Source: Mya arenaria
Taxonomy: Eukaryota; Mollusca; Bivalvia; Myida; Myidae
Direction of reading: 5' to 3'
DNA: 64,000 nucleotides
NCBI RefSeq assembly: GCF_026914265.1
Contig: NC_069124.1
Coordinates: 87,551,915-87,615,914, forward strand
Part shown: positions 43,901 through 54,280 of the stretch, piece by piece
Layout: every line of letters starts with the position of its first letter
How positions within the stretch are numbered: the first letter of the stretch is position 1
Position numbers and translations under genes: made by a program
Notes under the pieces: generated by a model
Databases searched by the model: none
What the model saw: the letters and a program-made list of their open reading frames with translations, nothing else
Told to the model about the DNA's origin: nothing

Positions 43901-46244
43901 ATCTTATTATTTAATATAATTAGAAATCCACACATTAAAACATAAACAAGTATTTTGCAAAGGTAAGAAATGGTTTTATATGTATTTTAACTAATTTAGT
44001 CATTGCTTTCATGACTTTGTTACAGCCTTTTGATGCCTAGAAAAATGACAATGTGGCATACTTTATTACCTAGTTGAAGCTTATTTTTAAACTTTGAGGT
44101 TTAGCACTAACCCATCCTTTCAAAAGATAAGGTCTAGAACCTCATATATGTTTTGAACAGTAATCCAGTCTGATACTTTAGAGAAACATGCAGAACAGAA
44201 TTTTGACTACGAGGCTATAGAGTTTCACTATGGATTTGTCTTCGACTTCCAGGTAGCAGTAAAAGCAAAAGGGAGCCTAAGAAGCTTGGACTATGTGCTT
44301 GCCGCTATATAAGCAAAGGGGAGCCTAAGAAGCTCCAAATGTAACAGACTGCACAAATTGCTATGTGCACCTGTCGGGGTTCGAACCCACGACCTTGGAC
44401 TTACGAAATAAGTATAGTGGTAAGTATCCCCGCCTGTCACGGGGAAAAATTTGCAATGACATTTTTTGAAAAATGTCGAAATCCTCTAATCACCCTGTAC
44501 GCATGACCGGTGATTAGAGGATTTCGACATTTTTCAAAAAATGTCATTGCAATTATTTTTTTCAACTTGTGCAAATTTGAAAACCTGCAATGGGTTTTTT
44601 ATTTTGGAACACACTTTTGGGAAAATGTGTAAAATTATGACCTTGAGGTTATCATAGGTTTTGCTCATGATTTGTGTGTTTTGGACCAGCAGTGGTGCTC
44701 CATTCCTCTTTTTACTTTTACAACCCATAAATGTCCGGTTAAGCGCAGTGGTTAGCACACTCGCTTCTCACCTAGGCGAGCCGGGTTAAATTCCCGTCAT
44801 GGGCGCATGTGAGTTTGGTTAGTGGTCACCAAGCCAGACAAGTGGGTTTTCTCCGGGCACTCCAGTTTCCCCACAAGACAAGACCATTCTCTCATCATAA
44901 CTTTCTTCACAATCGTTTTTTCACAATCATTGAAAAATATATTTTTTAAACTAACCCATAATCAGTATATTCTTTATGAAAAAGAGGGAATAATAGTTGG
45001 GAGTAAGCCTCAAGCTCGACAAATCGCAAGTTCTTGAATGACTGGCATCTTTGATGTACAAGTCAACAATTCCTAATATCAACTCTTAATATACCTGCAG
45101 CCGACACCAAAGGCATTGCCATAAATTGTTAAAAGCTAGCTCATCGGCAAGGCTGTTGGAGGTGTACTTAAGGGCTGACACTACACTTAAATCATCTCAG
45201 GCGCGTAGGAAGGGAACTGACATTGAGGCCGCGGAAGGGGTGGGCTGGGGAGGGTTGTCCCCTGCCGTCGAGATTTTTTTCAACTTTAAGCATTGAAAGA
45301 CTCGATATCCAGTGAGTTCAGGTTTTATTTTCATGTTTTTATCTATACCTTTTCGGTTAAAATAGTTTATATATATAAAAAACTATTATAGTTTAGTAAC
45401 ATTTATTCACTATTACATTTATTTCATAATTTCTATTTCTGTACCATATACAAATATAAATTGTCACAGTAATTCAAACTCATCTAATACATTAATTTGC
45501 ACACTTTTTTGAACAATCAAAGCAACATCATTCAGACCTTGCCGAGAACATCCATTTTAAAGTCAAAACTTTAATGTGACGAGTATGAAATAATACATAT
45601 TGTTAGCTATTTAACGACAATTCTATTATAACGGGTAGTTGCAATTATCACAATAAATTACAGTTTTTGAAACATCAAAAACGATACAAATAATAATTTT
45701 CTTATTGCTTCTTCTTCCACTAACCCGTCCATTTTCACGCCAATTAGCTAGATGGTGTAATTATGACATGGTAACTTGTTTATTCAATATCGTGTCAGAC
45801 TGGTATTGATCTATATGCACGTAGCTTTATTCAAAATACGATTATTAAGAAAATCGGTATCAAATATTCGCGGCCCCATTGCCGTTTAACTAGCCCGAAT
45901 ATTGGGGCCGCGGCCGAGGCCCCTGCGGCCCCAGCTCCTACGCGCCTGCATCTTCGTTTTAAAGTTTGTAATTTAAAAACATTTATAAGTACCACAGTTA
46001 TAGAATAAATAAATCAAAAGTAATATTTACAGAAATAAATTGGTGGCGTGTAACCTACAAATAATGGTCACGGAATTACATTGCGTTTTATGATTTTGAC
46101 TTTTTACCTGCATCTGTTGCAAACTTTTCGCGATTGCTTAGGTGGTTCTTTGTTTTCTGTGGCAAACAGGTACAATTCGTTCATAAAATTTTCCTCATCT
46201 AAACCGTCAATAGACGATTCATCTAAGCCAAATCCGTCAGCCAT
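34969..46244 (-). CDS. DTWD2: DTW domain tRNA-uridine aminocarboxypropyltransferase (DTWD2-like), 7 coding exons
   Basis: Exons on the minus strand: 46244-46108, 43684-43594, 43404-43307, 38710-38512, 37661-37533, 35906-35723 and 35261-34969. All have GT-AG borders with matching phases and sum to 1131 nt, that is 376 aa with no internal stop. The N-terminus carries CNRC and VCWC cysteine pairs, followed by ILQHP, LLFPGEDAVDI and the DTW motif as VVLDGTWSQAR (D154, W157). YVIRTQP, STLESVAVAL and LEALCRFQLHHG follow. In human, DTWD2 makes acp3U at position 20a of tRNAs from S-adenosylmethionine. The Ser/Thr/Asp-rich last exon extends the protein beyond the about 298 aa of human DTWD2. Introns are full of mobile elements, and a Ginger-type transposon ends about 280 bp upstream of the ATG. 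Orthology to DTWD2 rather than DTWD1 rests on sequence feel. Confidence 0.9.
35890..36625. repeat. 56-60 bp minisatellite built from the DTWD2 exon 6 splice acceptor, about 13 copies
   Basis: The block 'gtctgaaacaatca' recurs near 35905, 35965, 36025, 36085, 36145, 36205, 36265, 36325, 36381, 36441, 36497, 36557 and 36613. On the transcribed (minus) strand each unit reads gattgtttcag then ACAC(T/C)AGTTGCCCC. That is the real acceptor of exon 6 plus its first coding bases; copy 1 is the authentic exon edge at 35906. Copies nearest the exon have 60-bp spacing and some distal ones 56 bp. Most keep the AG dinucleotide. Confidence 0.9.
38880..39065 (-). mobile_element. tRNA-derived SINE, minus orientation, in a DTWD2 intron
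   Basis: Read on the minus strand it starts with a tRNA-like head ('gtagtgagcgcattcccatc' with a degenerate B box 'ggttcaataccc'). It continues with 'ccagtgagtttggtttgtgg' and 'acaagtgggtttt', the same body as the SINE at 44733. Both ends are approximate and no target duplication was fixed. Confidence 0.65.
39181..40350. mobile_element. TA-flanked TIR element of 1170 bp, Tc1/mariner-pogo-like MITE
   Basis: Left end CCGTATTATATCATGCATAG at 39181; the right end at 40350 reads the same in reverse complement with one substitution. The inverted similarity continues into 'gcgtcct...atgctat' motifs. TA dinucleotides at 39179-39180 and 40351-40352 flank it. No transposase is present. TA duplication and this type of terminus suggest a pogo/Tc1-mariner-mobilised element. 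A short duplication 'attgcaacggttgactgtca' lies near 39940-40005. Confidence 0.75.
40373..42917. mobile_element. TIR element of about 2.5 kb with a nested hAT-like MITE
   Basis: Left end ctacagtacactccatgcgg (40373) and right end ending in agtgtactgtag (42917) are inverted repeats of about 29 bp with a few mismatches ('ggaactac' is kept on both sides). Inner parts on both sides share 'tcggcg' and 'ccgcg' rich text suggesting extended symmetry. No clear target duplication and no coding region. The interior is interrupted by the element at 41308-42392. Confidence 0.65.
41308..42392. mobile_element. hAT-like MITE of 1085 bp with perfect 8-bp target duplication
   Basis: ATACATGCCATAT at 41308-41320 and its exact reverse complement at 42380-42392 are the termini. 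GTTATTGC is directly duplicated at 41300-41307 and 42393-42400. Eight-bp duplications are typical of hAT transposons. Both subterminal regions hold several 'atcccccggaatt' / 'aaatccccctgaat' motifs, possibly transposase binding sites. No transposase remains. Confidence 0.85.
44265..44400 (-). repeat. tRNA-like fragment with B box and a 47-bp tandem duplication
   Basis: On the minus strand 44362-44394 reads 'ggtcgtgggttcgaacccc', a perfect RNA polymerase III B box in a tRNA-like 3' half, with flanking text typical of a SINE. The right part is followed by two copies of 'aagcaaarggagcctaagaa' 47 bp apart. I cannot fold a complete tRNA. Confidence 0.5.
44403..44444 (+). tRNA. Truncated tRNA-Asp-like segment (D arm and anticodon arm)
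   Basis: The sequence 'agtatagtggtaagtatccc' plus 'cgcctgtcacgggg' matches the D arm and anticodon arm (GTC anticodon) of eukaryotic tRNA-Asp almost base for base. The acceptor 5' strand is altered. The T arm is missing because the sequence runs straight into a perfect hairpin at 44451. It is a broken tRNA gene or tRNA-derived SINE head, not a functional tRNA. Confidence 0.65.
44451..44552. repeat. Perfect 44-bp inverted repeat with 14-nt loop
   Basis: Arms 44451-44494 and 44509-44552 are exact reverse complements over all 44 positions; the loop is ctgtacgcatgacc. It directly follows the truncated tRNA-Asp-like segment and lies in intron 1 of DTWD2. Zero mismatches imply very recent origin or active sequence maintenance. 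Confidence 0.9.
44733..44900 (+). mobile_element. tRNA-derived SINE
   Basis: The head 'ggttaagcgcagtggttagc' plus 'cgagccgggttaaattcccg' has A- and B-box-like elements of a tRNA. The body 'catgtgagtttggttagtgg' and 'tgggttttctccgggcactc' is shared with the minus-strand copy near 38.9 kb. Such SINEs are transcribed by RNA polymerase III and moved by a LINE; the partner is not known. The 3' end is approximate. Confidence 0.75.
45198..45948. mobile_element. 751-bp MITE with CAGGCGCGTAGGA termini
   Basis: CAGGCGCGTAGGA at 45198 is repeated in exact reverse complement ending at 45948. CATCT occurs directly before (45193-45197) and directly after (45949-45953), a 5-bp duplication. Both subterminal regions are GC-rich ('gccgcgg' on both sides) while the middle is AT-rich. 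No coding capacity. A CAGG start would suit hAT-like elements, but 5 bp is short for them. Confidence 0.75.
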
Positions 46245-46540
46245 GCTTTGTACTCATGTATTTCGAACCTGCTAATTTTGCGACCAGCATGTTCGCGCCA
46301 TTAATTGGACATGTCGGCTCAAAAGTAATCGGTCAAATTTATTTCTCATATATTGTATAATTTATGATTGATTTGGGATTGGAATGACCATCAATGAATT
46401 TGACATGGTTGCAACACTTTATTATCGGTAATAATATTTTATATAAGAAAAAAAATATATATATGTGTCATATGGTTCAGAAAGCTTATAAAGATTCTAG
46501 AAAATGTAGGCCAGTATATATGTTACAGTAAGATTGTGAA

Positions 46541-46682
46541 ACCAGGGATTTCATGAAATCCCTGAAAATTTCAGTAATTTCGCGAAATTACTGAATCACT
46601 CGGGGATTTCATGAAATCCCTGGAAATTCCAGTAATTTCGTGAAATCCCTAAAAAATGTAGTCAGTCAGGGATTTCATGAAA
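46541..46682. repeat. Left subterminal palindrome array of the Ginger transposon
   Basis: Perfect or near-perfect palindromes follow one another: 'cagggatttcatgaaatccc' several times, and 'cagtaatttcgcgaaattac'. Each is a 20-22 bp self-complementary site. Mirror copies occupy the right end at 49596-49710. Confidence 0.85.
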
Positions 46683-46875
46683 TCCCTGAAGAGGAAATAA
46701 GCAGACAATACATCTGGTGATTTTTTTATTTATTTATACATTTGAATAATCAGGTATACATTTCAGGTATAGTTTCTTGCGTAGTTCAACCAAACTGCAC
46801 CAGTGCAATGAGCACTGCAGTAACTGATTAATGCGGCACATTTCCCATTGTATATTGGGCATATCTATCAACAGT

Positions 46876-49253
46876 TTATTTGTTGCAGCATGTGAGGCTG
46901 GGATGACATCTTGAGTTACACTTCAGCTTTGCTTTAAAACAATTGCATCTGTTGGACTGGCACTTTTTTGGACCGTTGCAGTTGCACTTGGTAAAACCTT
47001 GCCCACCAGATGAAGATTCCGCAATAACAGCAGAACGAAGTGACGTTACATTCTCCTGACTGACATCAGCTTCTGTCAGTAATCCCTGAGGACACAAATC
47101 AAACTGGTTCCTGGATTATTGTCCCTTTAAAACACCCGCCTTTACAGCAATCTTGTACTGGTCAGTGTCGACGTCTCTGTTGACGATGACACCAAGAATG
47201 TTACGAGGATCCCCTCTGCCACGATCTACTGCCGGTATAGGAACAGCCACATTATCCCCAGGCACACCGGTTTTGAGATCCACACGGCTGCGTTTCACCA
47301 TCCTCTCTGCCTGAGATAGTAGTGCTGTATAGGCTTCAGCTCTACGCTTCCTGATCTGGATAGTGTGGTCTTTCAAGATTGGTGTGGTGGTGACTGATGG
47401 GGATATCTGGGAATGGTCGGCTGGTATACTGTCAGTTTCATGTGGAGATGTTGGGCTGCTTGAGGAGGCTGGTATGCTGTCAGTTTCATGAGAAGAAGCT
47501 GGGCTGTTTGATGAGGCTGTGATGCTGTCAGTTTCATGAGAAGGAGTTGTGCTGCTTGAGATAACTTGTATGATGTCAGCTTCTTGTGTATGAGGTGTGC
47601 TACACGAGAAAGCAGCCAGAAGATCATCCTCACTCTCCATCCTGTAGATCACTTCTGTGGGTAGTGCTGAAGAGGTTAAGCCCACTCGAGCTTCACACCC
47701 AAACATGGCCGAGTATGGCGAACACTTAATCCCCGAGTGATGTGCTGAGTTCTTCTGGAATTGTACAAACTTGATGCCTGTAGCCCAGTCCTGTGTTTCA
47801 TTGTCTGCCATCCATGCCACTAACATGTCCTTGATGTCTCCATTTGCACGTTATACAGAACCTTGTATATGTGGATGACGGGGTTTGCCATGTACAAGCT
47901 TAAGGGTTGGCCACACCTCCTTCAGCTCTGTGATCACATGGGATGTAAACTCTGAACCATTGTCACTCCGGAGAATGACAGGAGCTCCCATGAGGCGGAA
48001 TATGTCCATGAGCTGGAAGGCAACCTCTGAGGCACGCTTGGTGGTGAGTGGTCGGATGACACAAAATTTGTTCAGGTGGTCCTGGTAAACCATGATCCAC
48101 TTGTAGTTGGAGTGTGCAATAGCCTGCATGTCTATTAAATCAACCTGGCCTCTACATGCAAACTCCTTGGTCAGAATAGGTCGCACCACTATACCCTTGG
48201 TCATTGGACGCTTCCTCTTTTTCTGACACTCCGCACAATGTGACTTGAAGTGCTCTAGAGCCTTGGTAGTGATGTTCGCATATTTTCGTTGTAGTTCCTT
48301 GATCATGCGATCACGACCACCATGACCAGTAGCAATGCGGGCACGCTTGATAACATCAAATGTGTCCTCAATAGTAACATAGTAAAGAGGCGACTCCTCT
48401 GGATGTGTACGCTTCTTTATCAGTTTCTCCACATCACCACACTGGAGAATCTCATACCTGAAATGCGGTTAATTACTATATTAATAACATTTAAGTAACT
48501 CGTATCGTTTTCATAGCGGTAATGACTCAGATCATTTAACAAAACAATTAACGAAAATAAATAGGTGTTAAAATAATACCTAACTGTCAGATACATCCAA
48601 TTAATACGTACAATGAGAGGAATATTTAAAATATATTCCATAGATTAAAGGAGAAACACTGTAATGATTAACCTATTATCTAAAAGTGACAAAAAAAAAA
48701 CTTAACAAAATTTAATAACATCACTTATTGGGTATCACCTATTTAATTATTCAATTAAACAAAAAACGTGTTTTATACATCATCTCTCTCTCCCTCTCTA
48801 TTTATCTGTCTATCTATCATCTAGTAATGATAGCTGTTTATATTCTACATTAATTTTATAAAGACATATATATAGAAAATTCTACTATTATTCTTCGAGG
48901 GGATTTTGAGTATGCTGTATTTTACACCTAGGAGATTTTGACTACCTAGCCATTTTTGGACCTAGGGGATTATGAGCTAGGGGATTTTGTGGTACACTCG
49001 TTCCTGGTCATCTCTTTTCCAACTTTTCTGAGCATTTGGAAAAACAGACATATTTAAATTACTTAAATGAATCTACTTACTTGGATAACAGATAGTAGCT
49101 GCTCCTGATCTTTGTGTGATTATTGGTAGATGCCGATTTCAAGCTTTCTATAATTCTGTAATATTCTGTCTTTGGAGTCAGATACTTCTGACATACTTCA
49201 TATCTTTTGAACAACTCTTGCCTGAAAACGTCTTCCATACTATCAGAAGACAT
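46876..49253 (-). pseudogene. Ginger2/KRBA2-like integrase transposase with two in-frame stops
   Basis: Exon 1 is 49253-49081 (ATG at 49253, donor AA|GTAAGT) and exon 2 is 48457-46876. Joined they give 585 codons. Order: N-terminal region; zinc-binding HHCC-like domain (ATGHGGRDRM, SHCAECQ; the first expected His is Arg in RARIATGHGG). Then the rve integrase core with VDLIDM (Asp) and LRSDNGSEFTS (Asp); a Ser/Thr repeat region of about 19-residue units (SHETDSIPA); and a C-terminal CXC-like cluster (KCNCNGPKKC, NRCNCFKAKLKC). The third catalytic residue, Glu in 'GSVERANG', is TAA at 47851-47853. A second stop (TAA, 47116-47118) lies before the Cys cluster. Otherwise the frame is undamaged, so death is recent. 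Confidence 0.85.
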
Positions 49254-49595
49254 CTTGCATGAAAGTAAATCTATACTGAATGGGCTGAACCGGGATGGGA
49301 TGCCTTTTTAATAGGACAGGCCTTCGGTGAAGAAGCCATTTGCCAGGCTCACACCTATTGACCTGGTGTGACTGGAAATAATTGACATATGGTCAGACAG
49401 ACAACCCCTATTGTCCTGACCAACACCTTTTTCCTGGTAGTGCACATCAGTAGAAGTGACTTCCTGACACTGTTTGTGCTAATGAGTGATGTAATAATCA
49501 GAAAAAATCAACAACTGTATAGTAAGTTAACTAAAACAGAATTACACAGATTTACTGAAATCAGCCAGTAAGATAGTGTAAAATCCCTGCCCATA

Positions 49596-49710
49596 TTTCA
49601 GGGATTTCATGAAATAACTGGAATTTTCAGGGATTTCATGAAATCCCTGAGTGAAACAGTAATTTCGTGAAATTACTGAAATTTTCAGGGATCTCATGAA
49701 ATCCCTGGTT
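49596..49710. repeat. Right subterminal palindrome array of the Ginger transposon
   Basis: Contains 'agggatttcatgaaatccct' and 'cagtaatttcgtgaaattac' palindromes in mirror order to the left end, followed by the terminal repeat. One copy is altered to 'gatttcatgaaataactg', as if two palindrome types recombined. Confidence 0.85.
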
Positions 49711-49739
49711 TCACAATCTTACTGTAACATATATATATA

Positions 49740-50260
49740 CGTTGACTCGTTTGAAAATTAACCCCCCCATTGTTCATTTTTCAAACGGGCCGATGTTATT
49801 CTTTTATCAGTAATGGGGCCAATCCCTAACGGTTAATAGAGTTAAAAATATTTATCATAGAAAACAAAAATTCCTTCAACGCAACACACACCTACATGTG
49901 TATGATTATTGTCTGGTCCAGATTGCATCAGGCCAAGAGTGTTAAGAGAAATGAGAAGTATGTTGAGAACCGGTAATACATATTATTCGAAAAACAATTA
50001 AAACACGATGAACTATCTTAAGATTGGTAGACGGCGAACGTTACAGCCGATAAAACGTATGCAGGTATTTTTTTTAAAGTAATAAGCCTTTTAGTCTTAT
50101 TGGGGCAGATAGTAAGAGAAAACATAAAGGATTAAATGAAAGACTTATTCAGTGAAAACAATTTGAATTTATGTCCGGCCGGTATACAGTTCTACAGTTT
50201 AAGACAGTTGTACTGAAATCCTTAATAATGGTAAAAATGTTGATACGCATATAGTTTAAC
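49740..50260. other. No gene recognised
   Basis: AT-rich sequence between the Ginger transposon and a LINE remnant; no coding frame or clear repeat boundary is visible. Confidence 0.5.
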
Positions 50261-50264
50261 CATA

Positions 50265-50790
50265 TGAATACGTTCGACAAAGTGTCTCCAAGACGTCTAT
50301 TACATAAACTGAAATATTATGGATTTAGCAGCTTAAACGTGAATTGGATTGAAATTTGTTGTATAAGTATACCCATTTAATATGGAGTCCTCACATTGAA
50401 ACAAATGTAACTACTGTACAGAGAAGAACAACAAAATGTTGTGAGGTTTGTCAAACCTGTCATACGAGGGCAGATATAGAACCATGAATTTACCAACTTT
50501 AAGCTACACACGAACTAGAGGTGATTTGGTTCAAGTGTATCTGAGTTATTCAACAAGCATTCTTATTGTTACTAAAACAAACGTTTGAAATTGCGTGAAA
50601 ACTCTTGCACAAGAGGTAACCAGCAAAGACCGCTAAAGTCAAAACCAAGATGAACATCAGGCAATATTCTTCTGAGATTTTGGACGTTTTGGAATTCTTA
50701 ACCAGATACGGTTATAAGTGCAATTCAATTTACTCAATTGAACTGAAATAACGTTCTACCAGAAGACGTGTAATCTACGGTTATAGCTGA
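50265..50790 (+). pseudogene. Degraded CR1/jockey-like LINE reverse transcriptase remnant
   Basis: Frames with stops give NTFDKVSPRRLLHKLKYYG and SSLNVNWIEIC (the 'DFSKAFDkV.H..Ll.KL..yG' block). VQRRTTKCC follows, then RGNQQRPLKSKPR and FGRFGILNQ, resembling the C-terminal 'tRgh..kl.k.r.r...r...F..Rv...WN.LP' of such LINEs. Heavily mutated, with the YADD box lost. Different from the intact LINE at 372-4973. Confidence 0.6.
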
Positions 50791-51349
50791 AATGTAACAA
50801 TCTAATTTCTCCTTTACCTTTTATAGTGTTCAATGATATTTGGAGGAAATCTGTATCAAGTTATATGGATCTCGCTTTTCACACAGTCAGAAGTTTACAT
50901 ATAAAATGAATAATATTTAAATAATGTGCTTGCATCAAAATTGATTGTGACCTTCCTTTTGAATCGAGATTCTCACCAATAAGTGACGCGTTGGAGAACT
51001 AAGAAAAAGGAAAGCCTGGAATAAATATTTCGTGTCCGACTAAATGCACTGTAACAGAGGATTACTTGGTATATATGCTAATGATAGTTTGTGTGCAAAC
51101 AATCTTTGACAAAGGAGAACTCATTTTTTTTCTCTTGATCAGCAATATTGAAATTGTACCAGGCTGCGTCATCTTTTTCCACCGGGGGCTTTTCGATGCT
51201 TTACGCTCAACAAAATGGAAAATATTTCACACCCATATAATCGTTTAAACAGAGCAACATGTTCAGTTTAAATAAAAAAAGAAAGCATTAAACAATTTGT
51301 TTTTAGTCAGGATGATTAAAGTGCATATGTAATTACACCAGTGCAGCTG

Positions 51350-52700
51350 CATTACTAACTTTGGCGGCCGTGACGAGGCTCTGAGGGAGGCGGTTCCATA
51401 GAACAATCGTGGAAGGGAAAAACGACTCCTTCGGTACAAATATCCTGCAGTTGGAGGTTATGTACCTTATCGAGTGGCATCTAGTTGAAACACCCTGTGA
51501 ATGTAAGCCTTGGCTGGCTACAGCAACTAGTTTGTTTTATACCTTATAGAGCATGACATCTTTAGCCTCGATCCTCCGTACCCGTAGGCTATCCAATCAT
51601 ATGTTGAGCATTGCGGTGACGCTGCTTTTGCGTTAGTAATTCCCAGACACGAATCTGGCAGCTATGTGTTGCACGCTCCAACTTTGTTGATGTTAGCTTA
51701 TGTGTAGGGGTCCCGTAGAGTGGCAGCACATTTAACTTATTGGCCTGTTGGAGGTCTTGTAGGCCTGTTTTGTGGCTCTTGGGCATTATATTAAGTTGCG
51801 GCTGAGGAAGGCTGTGGCGGTATTTTCCTTTTTGGTTTTTATATCGGTATGGACATTCCAGGACAAATTGTTAGTTAGTACAGGTCCGAGATTTTTATTG
51901 TTTTAGACTTGATCACCTGTTTGCCATGTATGGTGTATTCGGCGGTTATGTTCTTCCACTTGTTAGATATATGGAGGACCCCACACTTGTCAGGGTTGAA
52001 CTCCATTAGTCACTTCTTTTCCCATTCCTGTAGTTTGTCAAGTTCGTCCTGTAGGGTCTGGCATCTGCAGCTGTCTTGATTATCCTGTACATCGGTGAGT
52101 CATTGGCAAACAGTCTAGTGGGAGACTGGACAAGGATGGTCATTGATATACACCATGAACAGGAGAGGACCAAAAACCCGTCAAGGAAGAACCGCTGACT
52201 TCGGTTTCGTAAAAATCTGTTGATCCAGTCAAATACCTTTCCTTGGACACCATAGTCTTCGGCTTCTAGGCAAGGCGCGTGTGGTGCACCTTGTCGAACA
52301 CTTTTGAGGTGGCGTCTGCCTTTTGAGAGCTGTCGAGGCTTGTTGCGAGGTCGTTGACTGTCATGATCAGTTTGGACTCACAGCACCACTGTTTCATGAA
52401 GCCAAGATGGCATTGGCTGATGATGTCTTGGCAGTCCAAGAGATGCATCAAGTTACTCTGGATGATGTGCTCGGGGAGCTTGCAGGCCACTTAAGTAAGG
52501 GACTTTGGTTTGTAGTTTGATGGTTTGCTCTTATCCCCTTCTTGAAGTTAGGTGAGACCTTTGTTACTTTACAATCATCTAGTTCTTTGCTTTGTTCTAA
52601 TGAGACTTGTTGGGATAAGAGTGAGGTTGTGCACACAAACTGGTTTAAACCCCCAGTAAATTTACATTTTACTGACCGTTCCAAGGCGGTACCTAACAAT
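51350..52700 (-). pseudogene. Degraded LINE reverse transcriptase, minus strand
   Basis: Minus-strand frames read KVSPNFKKGIRANHQ (near 52560). Then come CKLPEHIIQSNLMHLLDCQD and SKLIMTVNDLATSLD (52490-52330), KVFDKVHHTRL (52275), and near 51720-51600 LPLYGTPTHKLTSTKLERAT. These match the fingers/palm entry 'v.PifKKG.r....NYRPvsl' / 'lle.ii...i..hl' / 'd.l...ld......v.lDfsKAFDkV.H..L' and the thumb region of CR1/jockey-type enzymes. Multiple frameshifts and stops are present. Ends are approximate. Confidence 0.65.
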
Positions 52701-53108
52701 TCTTGATAAACATACCTAGTTTTTTTATATATAGTATGTATGCACTGTGCTGTTTATGGAGTTTTGTGCTGTTCTTTCATGTTTCTTGTTTGTGATTTTA
52801 TGTTCTATGTCTTTGGCGTTTACCCAGTGCCATTAAACCGGGTTTATGTTTTAACATTTTGCTACTGAGCTTTAAGAGTCATGTCTGGTGGCTTTGTGGG
52901 GGTTGAGACCCTGAAGCAGTTTCAGGTCGCCATCAATGGTAACTTGGATAAACGGGATATCCGGATAAGGGGATTTTCCGAGTTTAGGTAGCGACGTATC
53001 ACCCTCATTGGTAAATACTGAAGAGAACTGCTTGTTCAGTGTTTATGCCTTCATGGTAACATCAACGTGGTTTAATGATGTTTGAAAGAAGACGATACAA
53101 TTATAAGG

Positions 53109-53885
53109 TCTTAATGCTTAATACTTATGACTTTTCAACGCTTTATACACCTATTCCACAGTATTTAGTTACAAACAAATTGACTTCTCTTATCGAAAAA
53201 AACTTTTGCTAGTGAGTAAACTTCTTATATGGCAGTTAATGATAAACGAAGTTTTTTTACCAATGAACGCTCAGATAAATATATCTATTGGACATGCACA
53301 GATGTCATTGAAGTATGAACTTTTGTACTGAATAATTCTTTTCTAAAATTCGGTAAATGTTTATATAAGCAAACAATAGGCATTCCAGCCGGTGCTAACT
53401 GTGCACCTTTACTTGCAGACCGCTTTTTATATGTTGAAAATATCTAAGTCTGGAGAGCTTGTCCTTGTTGATAAATTCAATAATACTTTTAGATATATTG
53501 ACGATATATCAAGATGAATAATCCTGTATTTGCAGATAATATTAACTCGATATACCCTTTACAATTGCAATTTACTAAAGCTTATACATCCAATCTAAAA
53601 GCATCCTGCAACTCGAAGTTAGGGAAGATAAATTGAATATCAATCTTAATGATAAACAAGATGATTTAAATTTAAAAAAAAATTAATAACCCTTCTTAGA
53701 TGGAGATGTTCTTAGTTCATCATATGGTGCTTTTATTGCACAGTTGATAAGATTCGCTAAAATATGCGCAAATGTAAAAAAGTCAACTCTCGCATACTTA
53801 TGACGGAAAAACTTCTGAAATAGGGTTTCAGATATCATAAATTAGGGAAAACGTCCTCTAAATTTGTTAATGGTAATCATAATTT
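53109..53885 (+). pseudogene. Penelope-like element reverse transcriptase remnant
   Basis: Segments in order: YDFSTLYTPIPQYLVTNKL (53118), NDKRSFFTNERSDKYIYWTC (near 53240), LYKQTIGIPAGANCAPLLAD (53362), NTFRYIDDI with the YxDD box (53483). Then FLDGDVLSSSYGAFIAQLIR (53704) and a tail resembling 'KLL..Gy....l...f.kF'. The 'DFSTLYT.IP', 'Q..GipmG.n.APllA' and 'RYiDDi' blocks match the reverse transcriptase found in Penelope-type elements. Several stops and shifts exist, and no GIY-YIG domain is seen. Downstream the element is cut by MITEs. Confidence 0.6.
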
Positions 53886-54280
53886 CTAACACACCGTTTA
53901 TAGGCATTTCCGGTGACGTCAGCCGTGCTGGAAAATTCCAGCTGGCACCCCCCATGCCAGATGAGTCACGCGCTGTGACGTAATACTTTTTATTTCTTTT
54001 ATTATATACTTTATGTAACCATAATTATGAGATTTCAATAAATGTGTTCCATAAATATTAACTTTGCAAAATATATCTTCATAACAAAACAAAATAACCC
54101 TTAAAAGACGTGATCTCGAAGGAACTTATTGACGTATGCAGTGAATACAAATTACTGCGCGTCATGACGTCAGTCAACATTATCGCAAGTGCTTTTTGGT
54201 GAAATGTACAAAAATGCAACTTTTTATGTATTTTCTTCACAAAAAATGTAATTCAAGGTATGCTAGAAAAAATATCTACC

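Larger units (their letters stand above)
46521..49729 (-). mobile_element. Ginger-type cut-and-paste transposon, nearly complete (3.2 kb)
   Basis: It begins TGTTACAGTAAGATTGTGAA at 46521 and ends with the exact reverse complement at 49729, giving TG...CA termini. TATA at 46517-46520 and 49730-49733 is the 4-bp duplication. Long terminal inverted repeats contain arrays of short palindromes. The only gene is a two-exon integrase-type transposase on the minus strand (49253 to 46876) with two in-frame stops. Integrase-encoding TIR transposons with TG..CA ends and 4-bp duplications are the Ginger group; similarity to KRBA2-like proteins suggests Ginger2. It sits about 280 bp upstream of the DTWD2 start codon. 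Confidence 0.88.
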
